In this document: positions 8,203 to 16,744 of the stretch, one piece after another
Layout of the letters: every line of letters starts with the position of its first letter
How positions within the stretch are numbered: position 1 is the first letter of the stretch
NCBI RefSeq assembly: GCF_019510245.1
Contig: NZ_JAEKKT010000158.1
Span: forward strand, 1-64,000
Direction: 5' to 3'
Length of the DNA stretch: 64,000 nucleotides
DNA from: Streptomyces sp.
GTDB taxonomy: Bacteria; Actinomycetota; Actinomycetes; Streptomycetales; Streptomycetaceae
Translations under genes and position numbers: made by a program
The notes under the pieces: model-generated
The model's database searches: none
Told to the model about the DNA's origin: nothing
What the model saw: only the letters and a program-made list of their open reading frames with translations

Positions 8203-9642
8203 ATGAGCGACACCTCCCGCACCTACGACGTCGTCGTGCTCGGGGCAGGTCCCGTCGGCGAGAACGTCGCTGACAGGACCCGTGCCGCGGGACTGAGCAC
8301 GGTCATCGTGGAAAGGGAACTGCTCGGCGGTGAGTGCTCCTTCTGGGCATGCGAGCCGAGCAAGGCACTGCTGAGGCCGGTACTGGCACGCGCGGACGCC
8401 CGACGCGTGCCGGGACTGCGGCACGCGGTCGACGGTCCCCTTGATGTGGCCGCCGTCCTCTCGCACCGCGACGACATGGTCAATCACTGGCATGACGAGG
8501 ACCAGGTGGAATGGCTGGAATCCGTGTCGGTCGACCTCGTACGGGGCCACGGACGACTCGACGGACCACGCCGCGTCGTGGTGAGCACCCCCGACGGGCA
8601 GACGGTCCGCCTCGACGCCCGCGTCGCCGTGGCCGTCTGCACCGGTACCGACACGGCGTTGCCGGACCTTCCCCACCTGGACACCGTGCGCCACTGGACC
8701 AACCGGGAGGCGACCGGTGCCGACACGGTACCCGCCCGTCTCGTCGTGGTCGGCGGAGGCGTGGTGGCCGTCGAAATGGCGACCGCTTGGCGTGCTCTCG
8801 GTTCCGAGGTGACCATGCTGGTGCGTGGCGAGGGGCTGCTGGTGCGGATGGAACCCTTCGCCGGTGAACTGGTCGCGGACTCCCTGCGCGAGGCCGGTGT
8901 CGACCTGCGATTCGGTGCTTCCGTCACCTCCGTCACCCGGCCGCGCGGCCCTGACGGCGACGTGCACGTCGTGCTGTCCGACGGAGGGCGGCTGGAGGCG
9001 GACGACATCCTGTTCGCGACCGGTAGGACACCCCGGACCGGTGACATCGGTCTGGAAGCCGTCGGCCTCACTCCGGGCGATTGGCTGACCGTCGACGACA
9101 CGTTCCAGGTCACCGCCATCGAGGACGGCTGGCTCTACGCGGTCGGCGACGTCAATCACCGAGCTCTGATGACTCATCAGGGCAAGTACCAGGCACGTAT
9201 CGCAGGTCCGGTCATCGCGGCCCGTGCGAACGGGGAGCCGGTCGACACCGGCCGCTGGGGAAAGCACACCGCGACCGCCGACAGTGCGGCACTGCCTCAG
9301 GTGGTCTTCACCGACCCGGAGGTCGCGTCCGTCGGGCTGACCGCGCGCGAGGCCGAACATGCCGGCTTGCGCATCAAGGTGGTGGACAACGACTTCGGCA
9401 GCGTGGCCGGTGCGTTCCAGTACGCCGAGGGGTACCAGGGCAGGGCGCGCCTGGTGATCGACCTGGACCGAGGCGTCGTCGTCGGGGCCACCTTCGTGGG
9501 GCCCGGCATCGCCGAACTCCTCTACTCGGCAACCGTTGTGATCGTCAGCGAAGTGCCCGTCGACCGGCTGTGGCATGCCGTACCCGCCTTCCCCACCATC
9601 AGCGAGGTCTGGCTGCGCCTGCTGGAAACCCACCGGGGGTAG
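8203..9642 (+). CDS. Class I pyridine nucleotide-disulfide oxidoreductase (Lpd/Mtr-like flavoprotein)
   Basis: 479 residues; ATG 8203 has GAGGAA upstream. The N-terminal FAD-binding motif is VVVLGAGPVGENVADR. The redox-active disulfide is C-X4-C in GGECSFWACEPSKALLRP. The central NAD(P)-binding Rossmann motif is VVVGGGVVAVEMA. The second FAD contact is YAVGDVNHRALMTHQGKYQ. A C-terminal dimerisation domain starts at PQVVFTDPEVASVG. The usual C-terminal HPT...E catalytic dyad of lipoamide dehydrogenase reads HAVPAFPTISE: the His before PT is replaced by Phe. It may therefore not be a standard lipoamide dehydrogenase; related mycothione- or mercuric-reductase-like paralogs are common in Streptomyces. 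It stands alone, with no dehydrogenase complex genes next to it. Confidence 0.85.
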   Translation: MSDTSRTYDVVVLGAGPVGENVADRTRAAGLSTVIVERELLGGECSFWACEPSKALLRPVLARADARRVPGLRHAVDGPLDVAAVLSHRDDMVNHWHDEDQVEWLESVSVDLVRGHGRLDGPRRVVVSTPDGQTVRLDARVAVAVCTGTDTALPDLPHLDTVRHWTNREATGADTVPARLVVVGGGVVAVEMATAWRALGSEVTMLVRGEGLLVRMEPFAGELVADSLREAGVDLRFGASVTSVTRPRGPDGDVHVVLSDGGRLEADDILFATGRTPRTGDIGLEAVGLTPGDWLTVDDTFQVTAIEDGWLYAVGDVNHRALMTHQGKYQARIAGPVIAARANGEPVDTGRWGKHTATADSAALPQVVFTDPEVASVGLTAREAEHAGLRIKVVDNDFGSVAGAFQYAEGYQGRARLVIDLDRGVVVGATFVGPGIAELLYSATVVIVSEVPVDRLWHAVPAFPTISEVWLRLLETHRG

Positions 9643-9818
9643 GGGCTCGTCCGACGTGCTCAGCGCTGCACGGCCGGGCCGCCGCACGCCTTCGGGGCCG
9701 GCTCGGTCGGCGCCCTGTGATCCGTGCGGCCCGGCCGCATCCGGGTGGATCTCGACGACGCATGTGTTCACTCGATTCGTCACATGCATCTCTTCTCGGT
9801 GACCACTGCGGCCGGTAG

Positions 9819-9950
9819 CGGGTGTGGGTCCATGGTCCGAACGGAGAGCTGCGCAACCCCCGATCGGACCTGTGCCTGGACGGCACGCCCCTCACCCTCC
9901 AGGACTGCACCGGCGCGGCCGGCCAGCGGTGGACGATTCCCACCGGCTGA
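9819..9950 (+). pseudogene. Ricin B-type lectin fragment
   Basis: The frame at 9822-9950 reads HGPNGELRNPRSDLCLDG, then TPLTLQDCTGAAGQRWTIPTG and stop: one last repeat of a ricin-B (QxW) beta-trefoil, including the CLDG and QRW hallmarks. An in-frame TAG at 9816 cuts it off upstream and no start or secretion signal fits, so it is the tail of a deleted carbohydrate-binding enzyme. The remainder of 9643-10094 shows no gene. A complete three-repeat version of this domain ends the DUF5010 gene at 34254. Confidence 0.65.
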
Positions 9951-10094
9951 TCCAGTCCTCGTGACCGTCGCCGCTGTCGCACTGCGGTGCTCGTCCGAGA
10001 TCGGGCCGCCTTGGCCGAGAGGTGACCGGAATCAGTGATCGTCAGCCATACGATCATGGGCCTGTCACAGGCTAGGTTGTGGTCGGAGGTGACC

Positions 10095-11135
10095 ATGCTG
10101 GAAGTTCTCGGGCTGGACCAGCCTGCCGAGGCGCTGTACATCATCCTGGTCGACAACCCGCCCATGGCCGTCGGGGAGTTGTGCCGCCGCACCGGCATCG
10201 AGCCCGATGCCGCGGTCGCCGCCCTGGTCCGGCTGGAGGACGGCGGCCTGATATCGCGGCTGACCGGGAGCCCGCCCCTGTACACCGCCCTCCCGCCCGA
10301 GCACGCCCTGGAGGTGCTCCTGCTCGCCCGCGAGCGTGACATCCACAAGGTGCGCGCCCTGACCGGACAGTTGACGGAACGGCATCGCGAGGCCCGCCGC
10401 AGCCGCGACTCGACCGCGCTGATCGAGGTGGTCACCGGCCGCGACGGGGTCGCACGCTGCGGGCAGCAGTTGTTCAAACGCGCCGAGCGGGAGCTCCGCG
10501 GCATCGACGCGCCTCCCTATGCCCAGGCGACGGACGGCGAACGGGTCAGCTCCGCCACCGCCGTGGCCGGACGCGACGTCCGAAGCCGCTTCATCCACGC
10601 ACGTCACACCCTCAGCATGCCGGGTGTGGTGGCACGGCTGGAGGTCGACATCACCGCGGGCGAGGAGGTCCGGTTCCTGCCCGAGGCCCCGATGAAACTG
10701 ATCATCGCGGACGACCAGGCGGCGCTGATCCCGTTGCTGGCCACTCCTCAGGTTCTGGACGCGTGCATCCTCGTCCGGCCCTCCGCTCTGCTGGACGCGC
10801 TGTCCACCCTCTTCGAGTCGCTGTGGGCGCAGGCACAGCCCTACATGCCCGGAAGACCTGTGCCGATCGGTCCGAACGAGTTCGTCAGCGACGAGGAGCG
10901 GCGGATCGTCTCCCTGCTGGCCATGGGTATGTCGGACGAGGCCATCTCCCGCCAGCTGGGAGTCGGCCACCGCACCGTGCAGCGCCGGGTGCAGGCGCTG
11001 CTCGGCCGGCTGGGCGCGACAAGCAGGTTCCAGGCGGGGGTGCTCGCCGCCGGCCGTGGCTGGTGGCAGCTGGATCAGGAGCGGGCGGACGGTCCCCTGG
11101 CAGCGAGCCGGGGGCGCGCACCGATCAGTCCCTGA
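10095..11135 (+). CDS. LuxR-family transcriptional regulator with N-terminal TrmB-like winged helix
   Basis: 346 residues from ATG 10095, which has GGAGGTGA directly upstream. The N-terminus (LGLDQPAEALYIILVDNPP, ELCRRTGIEPDAAVAALVRLEDGGLI) is a winged helix of the TrmB/MarR sort. A central alpha/beta region contains RSRFIHARHTLSMPG and LIIADDQAALIPL, like the phospholipase-D-like sensor part of this Streptomyces family. The C-terminus is a LuxR helix-turn-helix: DEERRIVSLLAMGMSDEAIS, RQLGVGHRTVQRRV, LLGRLGATSRFQAGVLA. A receiver is absent, so it is not a phosphorylated response regulator. Target genes cannot be told. It may act on the convergently arranged or downstream secreted-protease gene at 11864, but that is only proximity. 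Confidence 0.8.
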   Translation: MLEVLGLDQPAEALYIILVDNPPMAVGELCRRTGIEPDAAVAALVRLEDGGLISRLTGSPPLYTALPPEHALEVLLLARERDIHKVRALTGQLTERHREARRSRDSTALIEVVTGRDGVARCGQQLFKRAERELRGIDAPPYAQATDGERVSSATAVAGRDVRSRFIHARHTLSMPGVVARLEVDITAGEEVRFLPEAPMKLIIADDQAALIPLLATPQVLDACILVRPSALLDALSTLFESLWAQAQPYMPGRPVPIGPNEFVSDEERRIVSLLAMGMSDEAISRQLGVGHRTVQRRVQALLGRLGATSRFQAGVLAAGRGWWQLDQERADGPLAASRGRAPISP

Positions 11136-11863
11136 ACCGGGCCGCGGGTCCGGTCGAGCCCCGGACGACCCGACTCCTGCATGGCTCAAGTAGGCTCTGT
11201 CATGGGACAGTTCGCGCACGTCGTCGCTGTGGCCGTACCAGGAGCCGGTGAAGTGGCGCGCACCCGGCAGAACGGCGGTGTCCTCGGCTTCGCCGGGCTC
11301 GGCAACGGACGCCGGCACCAGCGAGCCCGCCCACGACGCACCCCGAGCGGGTTTCCGCACATGTTTGCCCGGCCTCGGGCGGTACGACGAACGCGGCGGG
11401 AGCCTTCTTCGGCGGCGCCGTCACCCGGGTCCGGCGCGCGCTGTACGGGCAGGAACGACTCCAGCCGGGGGCGGAGCCCGGCGTCGTTCGGCACAGACAT
11501 GCTGACCAGCACAGAGAACCAGCCAGGGGCCGGACGACGCGGAGGAGTGGCGGTTTGCCGCCGTGTCGTGTTCACGCCCCTGACACATCCCGGTGCGCAC
11601 GGGCCCTCACCCACGGCATCGCGTCCGCTCAGCGAACGCACAGAATCCCTCATTCCATACGGAACACCCGTCAATCGCGGACCGAGGACACCCTGTCGAT
11701 GCCTCAGTTCTGACGCTCAGTCACCGTGGTCACAGAAGGCAACTGATTGACACGGGAAATACACAACCCGTTAATTGGCCCCCGGTGAACACACCAGAAG
11801 TTCACCGTCGCCCGAGAGCCGTGTACGGGTCGACCCCTGCACAAAACGCACGGGAGTCACACG
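11136..11863. other. Long non-coding gap with a promoter candidate before the sedolisin-Kelch gene
   Basis: 728 bp without a convincing gene; frames on both strands here lack family resemblance. The last 120 bp are A/T-richer. TTGACA at 11747-11752 and TTAATT at 11771-11776, spaced 18 bp, form a plausible housekeeping promoter about 90 bp before the TTG start. The gap is long enough for regulatory sites or a small RNA, but none can be identified by eye. Confidence 0.4.
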
Positions 11864-14800
11864 TTGCGCACACCAGCGAGAACCAAGTTCCGTCCCAGAC
11901 GACCGATATCCACCGGCCTGGCCGTCCTCGGCGCCACCGCCATGGCGCTGCTCGGCCTCCAGGCACCGGCGTCGGCCGCCGCCCCCGCGACCTCCTCCGC
12001 CTCCGCGGACGCCACGAGCGCGCATCCGCTCCTGGAGCCCGCCTGCGACGTCCCCAAACGCAGCCACTTCTCCTGCTTCGCCCTGCGCCGCACCGACGTG
12101 AAACCCGTCAAGGGCCTGATGCGCGCGGCCGACACCCCCAACGGCTATGGCGCCACCGACCTCCAGAGCGCCTACAACCTGCCCGCCGACGGCGGCAGCG
12201 GGCAGACCGTCGCCATCGTGGACGCCTTCGACGACCCCAACGTCGAGACCGACCTGGCCGTCTACCGCCAGCAGTACGGGCTGCCGGCCTGCACCACGGA
12301 CAACGGCTGCTTCCACAAGGTCGACCAGCGCGGCGGGACCGACTACCCGGCCCCCGACCCCGGCTGGGCCGGCGAGATCTCGCTCGACGTCGACATGGTC
12401 TCCGCGGCCGCGCCCAACGCGCACATCCTGCTCGTCGAGGCGGACGACAACAGCTTCGAGAGCCTGTCGGCCGCGGTCGACGAAGCGGTCGCGCTCGGCG
12501 CGAAGTTCGTCTCCAACTCCTACGGCACCGACTACCGCGGCGGGGAGGGCGAGGATCCGTCCGAGACCACCACGCTGGACGCCCACTACAACCACCCCGG
12601 CGTGGCGATCACCGCGTCCACCGGCGACTACGCCTACGGCGTCGGCTACCCGGCGGCCTCCCAGTACGTCACCTCGGTCGGCGGCACCACCCTGACCCGT
12701 GACGCCTCCACCCCGCGCGGCTGGACCGAATCCGCCTGGAACCTCGCCGGTTCGGGCTGCTCCCAGTACGAGCCCAAGCCCGCGTTCCAGCACGACAGCG
12801 GCTGCGACCACCGCGCACTCGCCGACGTCTCCGCCGTCGCCGAGGACGTGGCGGTCTACCAGACCTACGGCAACGGCGGCTGGGCCGTTTACGGCGGCAC
12901 CAGCGTCTCCGCACCCCTCATCGCGTCCGTGTACGCCGCCGCCGGCACCCCCGTCGCCGGCACCTACCCGAACTCCTACCCGTACACGGCGGGCGGCGGG
13001 ATCAACGACATCACCACCGGCAGCAACGGCACCTGCACACCGTCGTACCTGTGCAACGGCACCGACGGCTACGACGGCCCCACCGGCCTCGGCACCCCGG
13101 CCGGCCTCTCCGCGTTCCGCAGCGGCCCGCACGGCGTGATCTCCGGCACCGTGACCGACAGCGCCACCGGCAAGGCCGTCGCCGGAGCGACGATCAGCGC
13201 GGGAACCAACACCGCCCACACCGATGCCTCCGGCGCGTACTCCCTGACCGTGCCCACCGGCACGTACGACGTCGGCGTCGAGGCGTTCGGCTACGCCAGC
13301 GGCTCCGCGAGCGGAGTCGTCGTCGACGACGGCGCCACTTTGACCAAGAGCTTCTCCCTCGACCCGGTGCCCAGCCAGACCGTCGCCGGCAAGGTCGTCG
13401 ACGGCTCCGGCCACGGCTGGCCGCTCTACGCCAAGATCACCGCGGACGGCGTGCCCGGCTCCGTGTGGACCGACCCGGCCACCGGCTCCTACAGCCTCGA
13501 CCTGCCCGAGGGCCACACCTACACCCTGCACGTCGCGACGACCACCACCGGCTACCAGCCCGTCACCAAGAAGATCACCGTCGGCGACTCCGCACAGACC
13601 GTTGGCTTCTCGGTCCCCGTCGACTCGTGGGCGACGAGTACACCCGGATACCAGGTCCACGAGAGCGGCACCACCGAGCCCTTCGACGCCACCGACGCCC
13701 CGCCGGCCGGCTGGAGCGTGGTCAACGCCGACGGCACCACCGGCGGCTGGGAGTTCGACGACCCCTCCAACCGCGGGAATGGCACCGGCGGTGACGGAGG
13801 GTTCGCCGTCGCCGACAGCGATCACTTCGGCGGCGAGGCGTCCCAGGACACCTCGCTGATCAGCCCGGTCTACGACTTCACCGGCATGGACAACCCGGAA
13901 CTGGCCTTCAACACCCAGTACCAGCAGTTCACCAACCAGTCCGCCGAAGTCGACGCCACCACCGACGACGGCAAGACCTGGACCAAGGTCTGGGCCGCGG
14001 GATCCTCCATCTTCCCGGGCCAGCGCATCACCGTCCCCCTCGCCGACTTCGCGGGCAGATCCGCGGTACGGCTGCGGTTCCACTTCACCGCGCACTTCGG
14101 CTGGTGGTGGTCCGTCGACAACGTCTTCATCGGCAACCGCGACGTCACGACCGCCCCCGGCGCCCTCGTCGTCGGCAACGTGACCGACGCCAACACCGCC
14201 ACCGGCGTGGTCGGCGCCACCGTCACCAGCCAGGACAAGCCGGCCGAGCAGGTCACCACCGTCGCCACGCCGGACGACCCCAACCTCCCCGACGGCTTCT
14301 ACTCCCTGTTCTCGACCACTTTCGGCAGCCACTCCTTCACCGCCGCCAAATCCAAGTACACCGCGCTGACCAAGGCGGTGAAGGTCGGCGCCGACAACAC
14401 CGTCGCCGCCAACTTCGAACTCAAGGCAGGCCAGATCACCGTCACCCCCGCCGCGGTCGACGCCACCGTCGCCTGGGGCGGCTCCAAGTCACAGAAGCTG
14501 ACCGTCAAGAACACCGGCGGCGCACCGGCCACGGTCCAGATCGGCGAACAGTCCGGCGGCTTCACGCAGCAGGGCAAGGGCGCCCCGCTGCGCACCGTCA
14601 AGGGCGACTACACCGCGCTGTCGAGCAAGGCCCACGCGGCGAAGAACACCGCCAAGCCCGCGGCCGTCCCCGCCGACGACGCCTGGCAGGCCGCACCGGA
14701 CTTCCCCGGCGCCCTCATGGACAACGCCGTCGGCACACAGGGCGGCAAGGTCTACTCGGCCTTCGGATTCACCGGAACCAGCGACAGCAAGGACATGTAC

Positions 14801-16009
14801 GTCCTCGACCCGGTCGCCGGCAGCTGGACGAAGCTGGCGAGCGCCTCCGACACCCGCGAGGACCCCGCGCACGGCTTCATCGACGGCAAGTTCTACGCCG
14901 TCGGCGGCTGGGGAACCAGCGGCAACCCGGACCCGAAGCTGGAGATCTACGACCCGAATTCCGACAGCTGGACCACCGGCACACCCGCGCCCAAGCCGTA
15001 CGCAGGCGCCGGCAGCGCCGTCCTGGGCGGCAAGCTCTACATGATCGGCGGCTGCGGCGCCAGCTCCTGCAGCACCACGGACGCCAGCGTCTACGACCCC
15101 GACAGCGACACCTGGTCCGCGATCGCCGCCTACCCCGAGCCGATCTCCTGGCAGGCCTGCGGCACCGTCGACGACCTGCTCTACTGCGCCGGGGGCCTCG
15201 GCGCGAGCAACAACGACGTCTCCCACACCTACGTCTACGACCCGAACACCGACACCTGGTCCCAGCTCGCGGACATGCCTGCCGCGCAGTGGGGTTCGGC
15301 CTACACCGCGGCCAACGGCAAGCTGCTGCTGGCCGGCGGCGTCGCCAACAGCGCCCTCAGCAACCGCAGCCAGGCCTTCGACCCGAAGGCCGGCACCTGG
15401 AGCGCGCTGCCCAACCCCAGCGTCCCGACCTACCGCGGCGGTGGCGCACCCGGCTTCTTCAAGGTCGGCGGGGGCGTCGCCCCCTCCACCCCGACCTCGA
15501 AGGTCGAACTGCTGCCCGGCTACGACCAGACCGGGTCGGGCGACGTCTCCTGGCTGAACGAGAGCACTCAGCAGTTCACCCTCCAGCCCGGCGCCGGCAC
15601 GACGGTCACCGTCTCCCTGGACGCCTCGGTACCCGAGGTGACCCAGCCCGGTGCCCTGAACGCGGCCCTGACCGTGGGCACCGACACGCCGTACTCCGTA
15701 CCGCGCGTCCCGGTCACGCTGCACGTCAACCCGCCCAAGACCTGGGGCAAGATCACCGGCACCGTCCTGGGTGCCACCGCCTCCGGCGGCACCGCGCCGC
15801 TGGCCGGGGCGACCGTGCAGATCGACAGCTGGGCCTCCGCCTACACACTCACCACGGGCGCGAACGGCACGTACTCGCTGTGGCTCGACACCCGTAACAA
15901 TCCGCTGACCGTCATCGTCGCGAAGGACGGCTACCAGCCGACCGTGGCGACGGTGAAGATCCAGAAGGGAGCGACGGTCACCAGCAACTTCACCCTGAAG
16001 CGCAAGTAG
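11864..16009 (+). CDS. Large secreted multidomain sedolisin (S53) with Kelch and carboxypeptidase-regulatory domains
   Basis: 1381 residues from TTG 11864 (GGGAG upstream). Signal peptide 1-40. S53 domain about 92-420: NGYGATDLQSAYNLP, Glu/Asp pair in GEISLDVDM, Ser in GGTSVSAPL (near 343), Ca site at NDITTGSNG. Then two carboxypeptidase-regulatory-like sandwiches (about 424 and 505). Next is a MAM-like/choice-of-anchor domain (about 609-755) with SVVNADGTTGGWEFDD and a FGWWWSVDNVFIG strand. A third regulatory sandwich (about 765) and a BACON-like strand set (855-899) follow. A five-blade Kelch set (939-1222) has repeats such as GGKLYMIGGC and DPDSDTWSAI. A final regulatory sandwich (about 1292-1380) ends in TSNFTLKRK. 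It is an extracellular protease with carbohydrate- or protein-binding accessory domains. This is far longer than a plain sedolisin; the S53-Kelch combination recurs in actinomycetes as I recall. Confidence 0.88.
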   Translation: MRTPARTKFRPRRPISTGLAVLGATAMALLGLQAPASAAAPATSSASADATSAHPLLEPACDVPKRSHFSCFALRRTDVKPVKGLMRAADTPNGYGATDLQSAYNLPADGGSGQTVAIVDAFDDPNVETDLAVYRQQYGLPACTTDNGCFHKVDQRGGTDYPAPDPGWAGEISLDVDMVSAAAPNAHILLVEADDNSFESLSAAVDEAVALGAKFVSNSYGTDYRGGEGEDPSETTTLDAHYNHPGVAITASTGDYAYGVGYPAASQYVTSVGGTTLTRDASTPRGWTESAWNLAGSGCSQYEPKPAFQHDSGCDHRALADVSAVAEDVAVYQTYGNGGWAVYGGTSVSAPLIASVYAAAGTPVAGTYPNSYPYTAGGGINDITTGSNGTCTPSYLCNGTDGYDGPTGLGTPAGLSAFRSGPHGVISGTVTDSATGKAVAGATISAGTNTAHTDASGAYSLTVPTGTYDVGVEAFGYASGSASGVVVDDGATLTKSFSLDPVPSQTVAGKVVDGSGHGWPLYAKITADGVPGSVWTDPATGSYSLDLPEGHTYTLHVATTTTGYQPVTKKITVGDSAQTVGFSVPVDSWATSTPGYQVHESGTTEPFDATDAPPAGWSVVNADGTTGGWEFDDPSNRGNGTGGDGGFAVADSDHFGGEASQDTSLISPVYDFTGMDNPELAFNTQYQQFTNQSAEVDATTDDGKTWTKVWAAGSSIFPGQRITVPLADFAGRSAVRLRFHFTAHFGWWWSVDNVFIGNRDVTTAPGALVVGNVTDANTATGVVGATVTSQDKPAEQVTTVATPDDPNLPDGFYSLFSTTFGSHSFTAAKSKYTALTKAVKVGADNTVAANFELKAGQITVTPAAVDATVAWGGSKSQKLTVKNTGGAPATVQIGEQSGGFTQQGKGAPLRTVKGDYTALSSKAHAAKNTAKPAAVPADDAWQAAPDFPGALMDNAVGTQGGKVYSAFGFTGTSDSKDMYVLDPVAGSWTKLASASDTREDPAHGFIDGKFYAVGGWGTSGNPDPKLEIYDPNSDSWTTGTPAPKPYAGAGSAVLGGKLYMIGGCGASSCSTTDASVYDPDSDTWSAIAAYPEPISWQACGTVDDLLYCAGGLGASNNDVSHTYVYDPNTDTWSQLADMPAAQWGSAYTAANGKLLLAGGVANSALSNRSQAFDPKAGTWSALPNPSVPTYRGGGAPGFFKVGGGVAPSTPTSKVELLPGYDQTGSGDVSWLNESTQQFTLQPGAGTTVTVSLDASVPEVTQPGALNAALTVGTDTPYSVPRVPVTLHVNPPKTWGKITGTVLGATASGGTAPLAGATVQIDSWASAYTLTTGANGTYSLWLDTRNNPLTVIVAKDGYQPTVATVKIQKGATVTSNFTLKRK

Positions 16010-16033
16010 CACGAAGAGCAGCGCGCAGGCTCT

Positions 16034-16062
16034 GTCGGCGGTGTGGCCACCACACCGCCGAC
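16034..16062 (+). terminator. Strong hairpin after the sedolisin-Kelch gene
   Basis: A perfect 13-bp stem (GTCGGCGGTGTGG) with a 3-nt loop, 24 bp after the stop codon. No T-tract. Confidence 0.7.
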
Positions 16063-16073
16063 ACCCGCGCGGT

Positions 16074-16113
16074 ACCGCCTGAACTCCGTGCCATGGCACG
16101 GAGTTCAGGCGGT
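16074..16113. terminator. 40-bp perfect palindrome spanning the thioesterase stop codon
   Basis: Uninterrupted 40-bp palindrome (left arm ACCGCCTGAACTCCGTGCCA, right arm its complement). The TGA stop of the thioesterase (16105-16107) lies inside the right arm. With the hairpin at 16034 it makes a double terminator for convergent genes. Confidence 0.6.
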
Positions 16114-16563
16114 GTGCGGCCGCTGGATGGTCCGGGCGATCTCCCGTACCTTGTCGGACCAGGGCGTCGGCGACAGCGTGGTGCTGTCGACACGGACGAC
16201 GGTACGGGTGCCGTGTGCGTACGTCGTCTCACCGTCGGTCGAGCACACGCGATAGTGAACGGTGGCCGAGGTCCTGCCCATCCGTTCCGTCCACAGGTGC
16301 ACGGCGTATTCACCGAAGGCCGTGATCGGCAGGTCGTAGGTGATGGTGAAGGCCTTGACGACGTTGAAGGCGTCATCTGTGAGGCCACCCGCACGGATCA
16401 GCCCCTGATCCCGCCAGAACGCGACCCAGGCCCGCTCGACCAGTACCTGGTAGCGGCTGTTGTGGAGCAAACCCATCTGGTCCAGGTCGTCGAAATGAAC
16501 AGTCACGGGTATCAGAACGCCGACGTCAACGGTCGGCGTGCTGCTCTGGGCGGTCGCGGTCAT
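16105..16563 (-). CDS. Acyl-CoA thioesterase, 4HBT/YbgC type (hotdog fold)
   Basis: 152 residues. The motif VHFDDLDQMGLLHNSRYQVLVERA carries the catalytic Asp and the helix of the 4-hydroxybenzoyl-CoA thioesterase family. It is followed by YDLPITAFGEYAVHLWTERM and ATVHYRVCSTDGETTYAHGTRTVV, the beta-strands of the hotdog sheet. It hydrolyses acyl- or aryl-CoA thioesters in the cytoplasm, probably as a dimer or tetramer. Monocistronic as far as can be seen. The stop codon is embedded in a 40-bp palindrome. The region 16564-16744 upstream contains several GTGAC/GTCAC half-sites but nothing conclusive. Substrate unknown. Confidence 0.85.
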   Translation of the reverse strand: MTATAQSSTPTVDVGVLIPVTVHFDDLDQMGLLHNSRYQVLVERAWVAFWRDQGLIRAGGLTDDAFNVVKAFTITYDLPITAFGEYAVHLWTERMGRTSATVHYRVCSTDGETTYAHGTRTVVRVDSTTLSPTPWSDKVREIARTIQRPHTA

Positions 16564-16744
16564 CGTGCTTCTCCTCGGTCGTGCAGGTCATCGGCCTCCA
16601 TCTCGCGAAACGGACCCTCCGGGTGCACGGGTTCGCATCTGTGACGCGTGACACTCGGACATGAGTCACGCTCGCTGTGACATGGCAGGCAGCTGATTGC
16701 TCACCTTGCCGGGGCCACCGAGATGCCGTCCCGCCCGCATTCGG

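Noticed and set aside
11186..11674. Minus-strand gene in the 11136-11863 gap
   Set aside because: Frames are Arg/Pro-rich, with no ribosome site or family resemblance.
11771..14332. 853-codon open frame antisense to the sedolisin-Kelch gene
   Set aside because: Val/Gly/Ala/Asp-rich composition of a GC-rich antisense shadow, no domain; the plus-strand frame has clear sedolisin motifs.
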